The position numbers and the translations under genes are program-made. This document shows, in pieces, positions 5,710 to 12,965 of a DNA stretch of 13,121 bases. Numbering within the stretch: the first letter of the stretch is position 1; each line of letters opens with the position of its first letter. The stretch is taken from NCBI GenBank assembly GCA_015521385.1, contig WAOH01000154.1, positions 1 to 13,121 on the forward strand. Direction: 5' to 3'. The notes under the pieces are model-generated. The model did not search any database. It was not told where the DNA came from and was given only the letters and a program-made list of their open reading frames with translations. The DNA is from Thermoproteota archaeon (GTDB taxonomy: Archaea; Korarchaeota; Korarchaeia; Korarchaeales; Korarchaeaceae).

Positions 5710-6285
5710 TTATTTCAGCCAGCTATCAATAAATTTGCTCACTATGGAGAACACCTCACTCGCATTTAACTTGGTGGTGTCTATCACGAGGTGGAAGGGG
5801 GTGAGGTCCCTGCCCAGCTCGAACCCGTAGATCTTCTTGTAGATGCGATAGGTCTCCTCCTCCTTGAGTTTTATCCTCTTTATGGCCTCTTCCAGGCTTA
5901 TTCTATCTCTCCTCGCGACTCTGAGGGCCCTGACCTCCAAGTCCGCCTTCAGGAAGATCTTGATGCACTCCTCCGAGTCTAGGAGGTAGGCCATGGTCCA
6001 GGAGTCCAGCACGTATCCCCCCTCGGAGGCAAGGGACATGAGCCTCCTGTCAACCTCCCTGTCCAGCTCGGGGTTAGACATCCTCTCGGCCATTGCCCTG
6101 CTGGCCTCCTCCCTCTCCCACCATCCAGGATCCCTCAGGCTCTCTTTACCTCCTATGATCTCCTTCAGGATGTCCCCGCCCGACACCCTCTTCAGCCCAT
6201 ACCTCTCAACCAGCCTCCTAGCCAGCGTGCTCTTGCCGCTTCCGGTTAGACCTGAGAGGCAGACATTGAACTTCCTCCTTCCCAA
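5710..6285 (-). CDS. Cytidylate-kinase-like P-loop nucleoside monophosphate kinase
   Basis: A kinase of 191 residues resembling archaeal cytidylate kinase (COG1102-like). The P-loop is GLTGSGKST at 12-20, followed by the SGGD motif (35-38). The KADLEVRALRVARRD segment (113-127) is the lid region, and IYGFELGRD and LVIDTTKLNA match the family's C-terminal part. The expected reaction is phosphoryl transfer from ATP to CMP. The substrate-site stretch that in many archaeal CMKs reads EGRLxGW is DSWTMAYL here (94-101), losing the Arg, so the substrate is less certain. Start TTG 6285 follows GGTGATC, 17 nt after the Kae1 stop; a GTG at 6324 inside Kae1 would add 13 non-family residues. It is the last gene of the Sua5-Kae1 run. 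Confidence 0.78.
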   Translation of the reverse strand: MGRRKFNVCLSGLTGSGKSTLARRLVERYGLKRVSGGDILKEIIGGKESLRDPGWWEREEASRAMAERMSNPELDREVDRRLMSLASEGGYVLDSWTMAYLLDSEECIKIFLKADLEVRALRVARRDRISLEEAIKRIKLKEEETYRIYKKIYGFELGRDLTPFHLVIDTTKLNASEVFSIVSKFIDSWLK

Positions 6286-6302
6286 CCGATCACCCTTACC
6301 AT

Positions 6303-7277
6303 CTATATATCCACGAGGGGCCACTCTATCTCATCTATCCTCCACTGGGGTTTTATCGCGGACTCCTCAATGGGTTCAGGCCCCATTATCCTATAAGAGA
6401 GTATCGCGGTCCAGGCTATCATGGCCCCGTTGTCCCTGACCAGCTCCACAGGGGGAACCTTCAGCTTGACGCCCCTCTCGCGGCACATGATCTCGGCTTT
6501 CTCCCTCAACCTCGGGGAAGCGGCAACTCCCCCCACCAACAGCAGCTCATCCTTACCGCTGAGGGCCAAAGCCCTCTCAGCCACCTCCACGGTCATTGAG
6601 AAGGCCACCTCCATGAAGCTCCAGACGACATCCTCAACCCTCTCGCCCGACCTTATCCTCCTCAATGCCTCCGTGAGGAGGCCGCTGAACGACAGGTCCA
6701 TCCCCTTCACGGTATACGGCAGTTCAATCCACTCGCCCACCATCCTGTCCAGCTTCGGTCCAGCCGGAAAGGGAAGCCCTATTTCCCTGCCCAGCTTGTC
6801 CTGAGCGTTGCCCAAGCCCACATCCAAGGTCTCCCCTAGAACGACGTACCTCCTCCCGTTGTGGGTGATGACCTGGGTGTTGCCACCAGAGACGTAAAGC
6901 ACGACTGGATCGTAGCTTTCGGTGACCTTCCTGCCGATCTCCACATGGGCTAGGGGATGGTTAACGCCCACTATGGGCTTCCCGTACTTCAAAGCCAGCG
7001 ATCTAGCTACGAAGGCCCCTATCAGCAGGGCCTGTCCTATTCCGGGGCCGCGAGAGTATCCCAGGAGGGAGATGTCACGGAAGGTGAGTCCGGCCCTATC
7101 TAAGGCCCTCCTCACCACTTTCACCGCTGTGTTGAAGTGGTGCTCGGCTAACTCGTGGGGTCTCATCCCCCCCTCCGGTGACCTGTAGGAGTCCCACTCA
7201 TTGGCGAGTATCTCCCCCTCAGAAGTCACGATGCCCACTCCGAACGTGTGGGCCGTCGATTCTATACCTAGAGAGAT
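6303..7277 (-). CDS. kae1: Kae1, tRNA N6-threonylcarbamoyladenosine (t6A) transferase
   Basis: The catalytic subunit of KEOPS, which transfers the threonylcarbamoyl group to A37 of ANN-decoding tRNAs. It belongs to the ASKHA ATPase family. Motifs, numbered from 7277, are GIEST near the N-terminus, metal-binding HPLAH (His107, His111), YVSGGNTQV (128-136), VGGVAAS (248-254) and RDNGAMIAW with Asp282. It is not fused to the Bud32 kinase. No ATG, GTG or TTG precedes the conserved N-terminus; the first canonical codon, GTG 7238, would delete the first strand including GIEST. I propose the ATC at 7277, which has GGTGA 4 nt upstream, gives MSLGIEST and a normal length of 324 residues, and overlaps the Sua5 stop by 10 nt. 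The start is uncertain; the gene identity is not. Confidence 0.93.
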   Translation of the reverse strand: MSLGIESTAHTFGVGIVTSEGEILANEWDSYRSPEGGMRPHELAEHHFNTAVKVVRRALDRAGLTFRDISLLGYSRGPGIGQALLIGAFVARSLALKYGKPIVGVNHPLAHVEIGRKVTESYDPVVLYVSGGNTQVITHNGRRYVVLGETLDVGLGNAQDKLGREIGLPFPAGPKLDRMVGEWIELPYTVKGMDLSFSGLLTEALRRIRSGERVEDVVWSFMEVAFSMTVEVAERALALSGKDELLLVGGVAASPRLREKAEIMCRERGVKLKVPPVELVRDNGAMIAWTAILSYRIMGPEPIEESAIKPQWRIDEIEWPLVDI

Positions 7278-7897
7278 GATTTCACCCTCTCGTAAACCCT
7301 CAGTATGTCTCGGAATGGCACATCCCCCTCCCTCACGAGCACGGGTCTATCACCTGTGAGGTCCACGACGGTGGACGGTCTGCTGGGCGGAAGGATACCG
7401 TAATCCAAGAGTAGATCCACATCTATCTCCTCAGCCACTTCCTTGGGATCCCTCTTAGGGGGAGAGCCCGACTTGTTCGCGCTGGTGGCAGTCACCGCCC
7501 TCCCGAAGGACCGGATGAGATGCAGCGTCAGATCCAAGTTCGGAATCCTCACACCTATAGCTCTCGGATTCACAGAGTCCGGAACCCTCTCGGTCTTGGG
7601 TAGTATGAAGGTCACCTTACCGGGCAGGAAGTGCCTCACCAGCTCCCTGCTCACCTCGCTGAGCCGGGCATACCTCTCCAGCATGCCAAGGTCGCTGACC
7701 GCTATCGTGAGGGGCTTGTCCCTCTCCCTACCCTTGACCTCGTAGACCCTGAGCACAGCAGCTTCGTTCTCCGCATCGGCACCCAACCCGTACACCGTAT
7801 CGGTCGGATAGACCACCAACCCACCCGATCTCCACACGCTCACCACTTCGCTGACGCAAGCGTCATCGCATCCTCTCCTGATGTCCAGCCATCTCAC
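7268..7897 (-). CDS. sua5: Threonylcarbamoyl-AMP synthase, TsaC/Sua5 (YrdC domain)
   Basis: Makes threonylcarbamoyl-AMP from threonine, bicarbonate and ATP, the first step of t6A synthesis; Kae1, encoded next, uses the product. The protein of 209 residues is a YrdC domain: YPTDTVYGLG (30-39), KGRERDKPL (55-63), PGKVTFILP (92-100), TSANKSG (138-144) and PSTVVDL (174-180). It lacks the extra C-terminal Sua5 domain of longer homologues, so it is the short TsaC-like form. I chose GTG 7897, 26 bp from the centre of a TATA-like element, implying a leaderless message; no ribosome binding site is visible. The frame continues upstream to 8002, but that part overlaps the divergent aminopeptidase gene and is not family-like. 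The stop is TAG, inside the start of Kae1. Confidence 0.92.
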   Translation of the reverse strand: MRWLDIRRGCDDACVSEVVSVWRSGGLVVYPTDTVYGLGADAENEAAVLRVYEVKGRERDKPLTIAVSDLGMLERYARLSEVSRELVRHFLPGKVTFILPKTERVPDSVNPRAIGVRIPNLDLTLHLIRSFGRAVTATSANKSGSPPKRDPKEVAEEIDVDLLLDYGILPPSRPSTVVDLTGDRPVLVREGDVPFRDILRVYERVKSSL

Positions 7898-7917
7898 AAG
7901 GCCAGTGGGATGAAACG

Positions 7918-7927
7918 ATTTAATAAT
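7918..7927. promoter_or_regulatory. Bidirectional TATA element between Sua5 and MetAP
   Basis: ATTTAATAAT reads as a TATA-like box on both strands. On the minus strand its centre is 26 bp from the Sua5 GTG; on the plus strand it is 32 bp from the MetAP ATG. It is the only A/T-rich element in the 57-bp gap, so the two divergent genes probably share it or use overlapping TBP sites. Confidence 0.55.
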
Positions 7928-7954
7928 CCTCCCGTCAGAGACCCAGCGATAGGA

Positions 7955-8866
7955 ATGGATGACGAGCAGCTCGAACACTACTTGAAACTGGGCGAAGAGC
8001 ACTCCTACATCCTGGAACAGGTGAGAAGGAAGATCGGACCTGGTACAAGCGTCTTAGATCTAGTTGAGGAATCCGAGAGACTGGTCAGGGAGAGGGGCTA
8101 TTCCTTGGCCTTCCCCACAAACCTCTCGATAAACGAGGTGGCCGCCCACTACACCCCTTTCCCCGGAGACGACCTGAAGATCCCGGAGGCTGGCTTGATC
8201 AAGCTGGACATGGGCTCTCATCGTGAGGGAATGATAGTGGATGCGGCCAGGTCAGTCGCCTTGGACGAGAAGTACGAGGAGATGGTCCAGGTGGCCAGGG
8301 AGGCTCTTGACAGGGCAGTAGAGAGAATGGTCCCCGGGAACAAGATGAGGGAGGTCAGCGAGGCCATATACGACACGATCGTGTCTGCAGGATACAAGCC
8401 GATACGCAACCTCACTGGCCACCAAGTTGACACCTACATACTGCACGCTGGCGTGGAGGTCCCGAACGTCCCTACCGGTAGGAGCATGAGCTACAGGATT
8501 AAGGAGGGAGATGTCTTCGCGATAGAACCCTTCGTAACGCTTCCGGAGGCCAAGGGATACGTGGTCCCCATGGGGGAACCTCTGATATTCTCCCTGAGGA
8601 AAAAGGGAAGGACCCGCGATGAGATGGAGAGGAGGATCCTCAAGATAGTGGAGAAGAGCTACAAGAGACTCCCGTTCTGTGAGAGATGGCTGTTCAGGGA
8701 GATCGGTCACAGGGTGAATCACGCCCTGTCTAGGCTGGCCGATAAAGGTATACTGATATCCTACCCCCCGTTAGTCGAGGTCTCCGGGATGATGGTCGCC
8801 CAGTACGAGGACACCGTACTCGTAACCTCTGATGGTCCCCTGAGACTCACGGGGGAGAGGAGTTGA
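7955..8866 (+). CDS. map: Methionine aminopeptidase, type II
   Basis: Removes the initiator methionine from new proteins. The 303-residue length fits archaeal type II enzymes. Metal ligands are all present at expected spacing: Asp85 (KLDMG), Asp96 (IVDAA), His156 (NLTGHQ), Glu191 (AIEPF) and Glu285 (AQYEDT). The substrate-site His65 lies in NEVAAHYTPF. The type II helical insertion lies between His156 and the C-terminal Glu (about residues 195-275). ATG 7955 was chosen because it gives the usual N-terminus and lies 32 bp after a TATA element, implying a leader of only a few bases with a weak AGGA. The open frame continues upstream to 7631, antisense to Sua5, and that part is rejected. The TGA stop overlaps the Hjc start as TTGA. 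Confidence 0.96.
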   Translation: MDDEQLEHYLKLGEEHSYILEQVRRKIGPGTSVLDLVEESERLVRERGYSLAFPTNLSINEVAAHYTPFPGDDLKIPEAGLIKLDMGSHREGMIVDAARSVALDEKYEEMVQVAREALDRAVERMVPGNKMREVSEAIYDTIVSAGYKPIRNLTGHQVDTYILHAGVEVPNVPTGRSMSYRIKEGDVFAIEPFVTLPEAKGYVVPMGEPLIFSLRKKGRTRDEMERRILKIVEKSYKRLPFCERWLFREIGHRVNHALSRLADKGILISYPPLVEVSGMMVAQYEDTVLVTSDGPLRLTGERS

Positions 8867-9270
8867 GGAGGAAAGCCAAGGGAACTAGGGCAGAGAGGGA
8901 TCTCTTGGATAAGTTGTGGAGGCAGGGGATCGCGGCGGTAAGGGTGGCGGGGAGCGGATCGACCAGCCATCCATCCAGCGACGTGATCGCTGGATACAAG
9001 GGGAGGATAGCAGTTATCGAAGTCAAAACCACGTCTAAGGAGACCGTTTACGTGTCCTCAGAGGAGGTCTCCTCCATGAGGAAGCTGGCTGAGATGCTCG
9101 GGGGGGAGTGCTGGTTCGCTGTGAAGTTCTCCTCGGATCGGGGGAAGTTCTACCTCCTCAAGATGGACGATGTGAGGGAGCTGAGATCGGGATCTATAGC
9201 TATTGACATAGAGACCGCGAGATCCAAGGGCCTATCCATAGAGGAATTCGCTCATTCGATTAAGGCTTGA
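8863..9270 (+). CDS. hjc: Holliday junction resolvase Hjc
   Basis: The archaeal four-way-junction endonuclease, acting as a dimer in recombination and fork repair. The 135-residue length is normal. The nuclease core is visible: Glu11 (RAERDLL), Ser31 within AGSGS, Asp40 (PSSDVIA) and Glu53-x-Lys55 (IEVK), the ExK signature of this restriction-enzyme-like fold. The common PD pair reads SD here, keeping the catalytic Asp. The start is TTG, supported by purine-rich GAGAGGAG immediately upstream and by the TTGA overlap with the aminopeptidase stop, which implies translational coupling. The 3' end overlaps the convergent EndA gene by 11 bp. Holliday junction resolvase is the clear best identity. 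Confidence 0.93.
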   Translation: MRRKAKGTRAERDLLDKLWRQGIAAVRVAGSGSTSHPSSDVIAGYKGRIAVIEVKTTSKETVYVSSEEVSSMRKLAEMLGGECWFAVKFSSDRGKFYLLKMDDVRELRSGSIAIDIETARSKGLSIEEFAHSIKA

Positions 9271-10336
9271 ACCAGGACATCTTATAACTGATCACGTTCT
9301 CCCCGGAGACCAGCGACACTACGAGGTCCTTCCTGACCGAGGTAGCGACCCTCCCAGACCTTATCAGATCGACTGGATGCACCCTATCCCGGACGGACCC
9401 GGCCACGCATAGGTAGGGCGCGTGCTCGAGCCCGGGTCCCCTCTCATAAACCAGAAAGTCGGCCCCGTACTTGGATCCCGCCTTGGGAACATATCCGAGA
9501 TCCCTCCAGTACCTGAACACCCTCTCCCTGACACCCGAACCCTCCCTCACCTCCGAAAATACCTTCCTCAACTCCTCCAGCCCCAAGATCCTCCCATCGT
9601 AGGTCTCAACCCTGAGCTTACCCACGGAGCTTAGATATATCGCCTCTATCAGGGGCAGTTGAAGCGGCTCCTCGTACCGCTTGAACGGTTCGGGTTTATC
9701 TACTCCCAAGGGGTGCCCCCAAAAACCTCTGGCGTAGAGGTCCCCTGCGTTCTCGTCGAACACTATGACCCTGTCCCCCACCAGGGTGCCGACGAGCTCG
9801 GGCAACTCCTCAACGTCGTATCCCGGTCTCCTATCCGGAAGAAAGTTCTGGGCCCTGTAGTAGGTGACGTTCATCTCATCGTCCACGACGGCCAGTATCA
9901 GACCTTTCCTGAGCTTCGCCACCCTCTCGACGGTATCCAAGATGTACTTGTGGGGTACCGGCTGGTCCTCGGAGAGGGGGAGGACCAGGTCCTTAGCAGC
10001 GACCTCCCCCACCCTGGCACCCTTCGGATAGAGTCTGAGGAAGTCCGTCGACCTCTCGTATACGACGACCCTGTCCCTCCTCCTCAGATCACTGTACACG
10101 ACGTACTTCAGGAAGGCCTTGGGTTCGCTCACGAAGATCCTCATCAGGTCCCTCAATCCCACCTCACCGCGTTCGCCGAGCACCCTCAGCCTACCCTTCC
10201 ACACTAGGAACGCTGCCTCGAGGGGATGGAGCTCGAGCTCGTCACCGGAGATCTCGCCGTATCCCTGCTTGTACAGTCTCTCGACCTGCTCCGACACGTA
10301 GATCCTGTCGCCCCTGAGCCTCCCCTCGATCGGCAT
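9260..10336 (-). CDS. endA: tRNA splicing endonuclease EndA, two-repeat form
   Basis: Cuts introns from pre-tRNA at bulge-helix-bulge sites. At 358 residues it is about twice the single-repeat enzyme and matches the alpha2 architecture. The C-terminal repeat (about 165-358) has the catalytic triad Tyr297 (FLVYERG), His305 (EHAPYL) and Lys336 (SVRKDL), and ends YKMSWFKP as in the family. The N-terminal repeat (1-160) is degenerate: it keeps VVYSDLRRR and a Lys (LRKGLILAVVD, 144) but lacks the Tyr/His pair, so it is probably structural. ATG 10336, with GAGGG 8 nt upstream, gives MPIEGRLRGDRIYV. A GTG at 10351, overlapping the oxidoreductase stop as GTGA, adds five residues. The six tRNAs here have no introns, so its substrates lie elsewhere. 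Confidence 0.92.
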   Translation of the reverse strand: MPIEGRLRGDRIYVSEQVERLYKQGYGEISGDELELHPLEAAFLVWKGRLRVLGERGEVGLRDLMRIFVSEPKAFLKYVVYSDLRRRDRVVVYERSTDFLRLYPKGARVGEVAAKDLVLPLSEDQPVPHKYILDTVERVAKLRKGLILAVVDDEMNVTYYRAQNFLPDRRPGYDVEELPELVGTLVGDRVIVFDENAGDLYARGFWGHPLGVDKPEPFKRYEEPLQLPLIEAIYLSSVGKLRVETYDGRILGLEELRKVFSEVREGSGVRERVFRYWRDLGYVPKAGSKYGADFLVYERGPGLEHAPYLCVAGSVRDRVHPVDLIRSGRVATSVRKDLVVSLVSGENVISYKMSWFKP

Positions 10337-10347
10337 CCCATCATCCC

Positions 10348-11283
10348 TCACGGGACCATCCTATTCTCCAGCCCTTTGAACAGGGAGTTCAGCACATCCT
10401 TGGTGAGATCTATCCCAATCTCCGGATCGTGACCCCTCCTGACGTGCTCTACAAAGTAGGATAGCTCTCCCTGCAGGGGCTCCTTCCTCCTTATCCTTGG
10501 CTGTTCGATCTTATCGGCGGACTCTATCCTGACCACCTGATCCGGGTAACTGATCACCAGACTGCCACCGTCACCCATTATCAGGGCTTCCCTGATACCC
10601 GAAGGGGTGAGCCAGTTCGTCTCTATGGTGGAGATTATCCCGTCACGAAATCTCGCCAGGAATATCGCTAGGTCCTCCCCTCCCCCACCATTCAGCAGCT
10701 TGGCGGTGTAGGAGGACACGCTCGATGGAGGTTCCCCGACCATGTGATGCTGCACGTACATCTCATGGATGGCTAAATCTAGGGAAACACCTATGTTCCA
10801 TCCGATGCTCTTCTTAGGGAGCCTTCCCACCCTCCTGGACCATATGGACAGCAGGTCACCTATCTTCCCCTGCCTCAGAAGCGACTTGGCCGTGTCCACG
10901 GCCGGGTTAAACAGCTCGATGAACCCGGGCATGAAGATACCGTCAGCCCTCTTAACGAGGGACTCCAGCTCAAGGAGTTCTTCCCGGCTCACGACCACCG
11001 GCTTCTCAACGAGGACCGATGCACCCGCCTCAAGAGCCTCTCTCGCAGCTCGGAAGAGGTACTGCGGAGTGACGGCTATGCTGACGGCGTCCAGGGACTC
11101 CTTCCTGATCATCCCCTCTACGGACGTGTAGTGGTTCACGTGGTAGGTTTCGGCCAGCTTCTTGGCGTTCTCCTCGACTATATCCATGACGGCAACTAGC
11201 TGAGCCTCACCTATGGTCCTATACACCCTAGCGTGAGCGGATCCGAACCACCCGCATCCCACTACGCCGACTCTGACAGGCAA
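10348..11283 (-). CDS. Gfo/Idh/MocA oxidoreductase, UDP-GlcNAc 3-dehydrogenase-like
   Basis: An NAD(P)-dependent sugar dehydrogenase of 311 residues. The Rossmann motif is GVVGCGWFG (6-14, GxGxxG at 9-14), EKP at 93-95 is the usual catalytic segment, and LDLAIHEM (168-175, His173) matches the second conserved region. The stretch MPGFIELFNPAVD..SRRVG (118-153) closely resembles archaeal and bacterial UDP-N-acetylglucosamine 3-dehydrogenases, which feed 3-amino or uronic sugar synthesis; this substrate is inference. Start TTG 11283 gives the expected N-terminus (MPVRVGVVG) and lies about 20 bp from a TATA box, so the message is almost leaderless. The TGA stop overlaps a possible EndA GTG, implying one operon with EndA. 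Confidence 0.85.
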   Translation of the reverse strand: MPVRVGVVGCGWFGSAHARVYRTIGEAQLVAVMDIVEENAKKLAETYHVNHYTSVEGMIRKESLDAVSIAVTPQYLFRAAREALEAGASVLVEKPVVVSREELLELESLVKRADGIFMPGFIELFNPAVDTAKSLLRQGKIGDLLSIWSRRVGRLPKKSIGWNIGVSLDLAIHEMYVQHHMVGEPPSSVSSYTAKLLNGGGGEDLAIFLARFRDGIISTIETNWLTPSGIREALIMGDGGSLVISYPDQVVRIESADKIEQPRIRRKEPLQGELSYFVEHVRRGHDPEIGIDLTKDVLNSLFKGLENRMVP

Positions 11284-11298
11284 ACCCGATCCCGATAG

Positions 11299-11306
11299 GT
11301 ATATTT
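11299..11306 (-). promoter_or_regulatory. TATA box between the oxidoreductase and UbiA genes
   Basis: AAATATAC on the minus strand is centred about 20 bp before the oxidoreductase TTG. Read on the plus strand, GTATATTT lies about 36 bp before the UbiA ATG, so one element may serve both divergent genes. A second candidate for UbiA is CATAAAAA at 11314-11321. Confidence 0.5.
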
Positions 11307-11338
11307 CTTAGCCCATAAAAAGGGACCGGTGTGGGCCC

Positions 11339-12193
11339 ATGGGGGGCGGCAAGATCAAGGGGTATCTGAGGCTCTTCCGTCCCAAAAACGCCTTGATGTC
11401 GATCATAGGGGTCCTCGTGGGTTGGATGAATACATCGGCCTCCCTCAAGCTGCCAGATCTGATCCTGGCATGCTTGGTGCCGCCCCTCATCCTGATGGCA
11501 GGCAACGCGATAAACGACTACTTCGATGCCCCGATAGATAGGGTGAATAAGCCGGATAGACCCATACCATCGGGAGCGGTCTCCCCCGGTGAGGCCCTCG
11601 TCTCTTACACCATCCTGTCCCTTATCGGGATAATCCTAAGCCTCCCCCTGGGTTTAGAGGAGTTCATCATAGCCTCCATATTCGCCGTCTCCTGGTACCT
11701 CTATGCCCGGTGGATCAAGGCGATGGGCCTCATCGGAAACATCCTGGTCAGCTTGGGAGTCGCCTTCACCCTCATATTCGGAGCGCTGGCAGCGGATGGA
11801 CTCAGCGGGAAGGTGATGCTCTTCTCCACGATTGCCTTCACATCCAACCTAGCTAGAGAGGTGGTGAAGACGGTGGAGGATCTTAGAGGCGACTCTCTGT
11901 ACGGCTTGAGGACGGTAGCAGTGGTGATGGGTCCAAAGAAGGCGGGGGCATATGCCTCCATCGTGATGATCACGACCTCGATCCTGACCCTGGTGCCCCC
12001 GCTAGCTGGCCTCACGGGTCCAGCCTACCTCCTGCTCTCCGTGGTTCTCTCCATCCCACTGTTACTGTATTCCGCCAGGGAATCGCTGGAGATAAATGAA
12101 AATAGGGCTAGGAAGCTGAGCGGTATGCTCAAGCTCTCCATGCTCTTGGGAACAATGGGGATGCTGCTGGATCCCCTCATAGGAGGAGCCTGA
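11339..12193 (+). CDS. Digeranylgeranylglyceryl phosphate synthase (UbiA family)
   Basis: An integral membrane prenyltransferase of 284 residues with about eight or nine hydrophobic helices. The two Asp-rich prenyl-diphosphate/Mg sites are present: NAINDYFDAPID (56-67, Asp60, Asp63, Asp67) and REVVKTVEDLRGD (173-185). KPDRPIPSG after the first site is characteristic of archaeal DGGGP synthases, which add the second geranylgeranyl chain to GGGP in membrane ether-lipid synthesis. Other UbiA enzymes, for example quinone or heme prenyltransferases, are possible, but the motif details and length favour DGGGPS. ATG 11339 has GGTG 7 nt upstream. It is divergent from the oxidoreductase and its 3' end overlaps the convergent CBS gene by 17 bp. 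Confidence 0.88.
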   Translation: MGGGKIKGYLRLFRPKNALMSIIGVLVGWMNTSASLKLPDLILACLVPPLILMAGNAINDYFDAPIDRVNKPDRPIPSGAVSPGEALVSYTILSLIGIILSLPLGLEEFIIASIFAVSWYLYARWIKAMGLIGNILVSLGVAFTLIFGALAADGLSGKVMLFSTIAFTSNLAREVVKTVEDLRGDSLYGLRTVAVVMGPKKAGAYASIVMITTSILTLVPPLAGLTGPAYLLLSVVLSIPLLLYSARESLEINENRARKLSGMLKLSMLLGTMGMLLDPLIGGA

Positions 12194-12965
12194 GTAAGCT
12201 CCTCCTCTCCAGAATACCGATCACCTTATCGTTCTCGTCGACCACGGGGAGAGCCGGTAGGCCCGATTCCAAGAACAGGTCTCTGGCCTCCCCTATGGGG
12301 ACAAATCCCCTGAGCCTCCTAGGGGCCTCCACCATCACGTCCTCCACTAGGATCTTCCTGACGACGTTGTCCATGTGAACGGGATCCACATTCTCCCTCA
12401 CATCCAGGAAGGCTCTGGCCAGATTCCTCTCCGTGACTATGCCTATGAGCTTACCTCCCTCCACCACGGGGAGTATTCTAGCACCCCTTTCGAGCATCAC
12501 GTTCCTCGCATGGACTATCCTCTCGTTGGGCATTATCTTGGGGTGGTCCTCCTTCACCAGATCCTTAATGTCTCCCTGGGAATCGAGGGATCTGATGAGA
12601 TCGGTCTCCGTGACTATTCCCACTAGCTTACCTCCCTCCACCACGGGAAGCGAACCTATTCCGTTCTCGAGCATCAGGGAAACTGCCTCCCTGACGGATG
12701 TTCTGGGTCCGATGGTGATCGGTGGCTCGGTCATCAGAGCGCTAACGTATATCCTCCTGGCTGGTATCCTCTCGAACCTGGACGAGCCCAGCCCCTCCAT
12801 TATGTCCCTTATGCTGAGCACACCGACGACCCTGTCCCCCGAGGTGACCACCAAGTGGTTCACGTCATTCCTCTCCATTAGATCCAACGCCACCTCTACG
12901 GTTTCCCCTTTATCGATCGTGATGACCGAACCCCTCATGAGACCCGAGACGTCATTCCGAGGCAT
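12177..12965 (-). CDS. Protein with four CBS domains
   Basis: A protein of 262 residues made almost wholly of four CBS motifs at about 6-56, 75-126, 134-184 and 206-260, hence two Bateman modules. Such modules bind adenosine nucleotides or similar ligands and regulate partner proteins; no catalytic domain is attached, so the target is unknown. Repeats two and three share VVEGGKLVGIVTETDL and VVEGGKLIGIVTERNL (108-123 and 167-182), and the DNA there is also nearly identical. ATG 12965 overlaps the end of the preceding CBS gene by 14 nt, with GGTGAGG upstream, which suggests co-translation and possibly a joint complex. The TGA stop lies within the end of the convergent UbiA gene. Confidence 0.93.
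   Translation of the reverse strand: MPRNDVSGLMRGSVITIDKGETVEVALDLMERNDVNHLVVTSGDRVVGVLSIRDIMEGLGSSRFERIPARRIYVSALMTEPPITIGPRTSVREAVSLMLENGIGSLPVVEGGKLVGIVTETDLIRSLDSQGDIKDLVKEDHPKIMPNERIVHARNVMLERGARILPVVEGGKLIGIVTERNLARAFLDVRENVDPVHMDNVVRKILVEDVMVEAPRRLRGFVPIGEARDLFLESGLPALPVVDENDKVIGILERRSLLRLLL
12428..12473 (-). repeat. DNA repeat copy A inside the CBS gene (third CBS motif)
   Basis: These 46 bp match 12605-12650 at 41 positions, with a central identical run of 23 bp. The copies are 177 bp (59 codons) apart and encode the equivalent GGKL.GIVTE segments of CBS motifs three and two. The similarity exceeds what the remainder of the two motifs shows. Confidence 0.7.
12605..12650 (-). repeat. 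DNA repeat copy B inside the CBS gene (second CBS motif)
   Basis: Partner of the 12428-12473 repeat. It encodes residues around VVEGGKLVGIVTE of the second CBS motif. Confidence 0.7.

Noticed and set aside
5663..5710. Possible regulatory palindrome before MoxR
   Set aside because: The ATATCG/CGAATAT halves are imperfect and could reflect A/T-rich composition; they lie too far upstream for a core promoter element.
7631..7954. A 108-codon N-terminal extension of methionine aminopeptidase
   Set aside because: The extension is antisense to conserved Sua5 sequence; the usual type II start and a TATA box point to ATG 7955.
9659..10207. A 182-codon plus-strand frame opposite EndA
   Set aside because: It is antisense to a clearly recognised gene and its composition mirrors that gene's codons.
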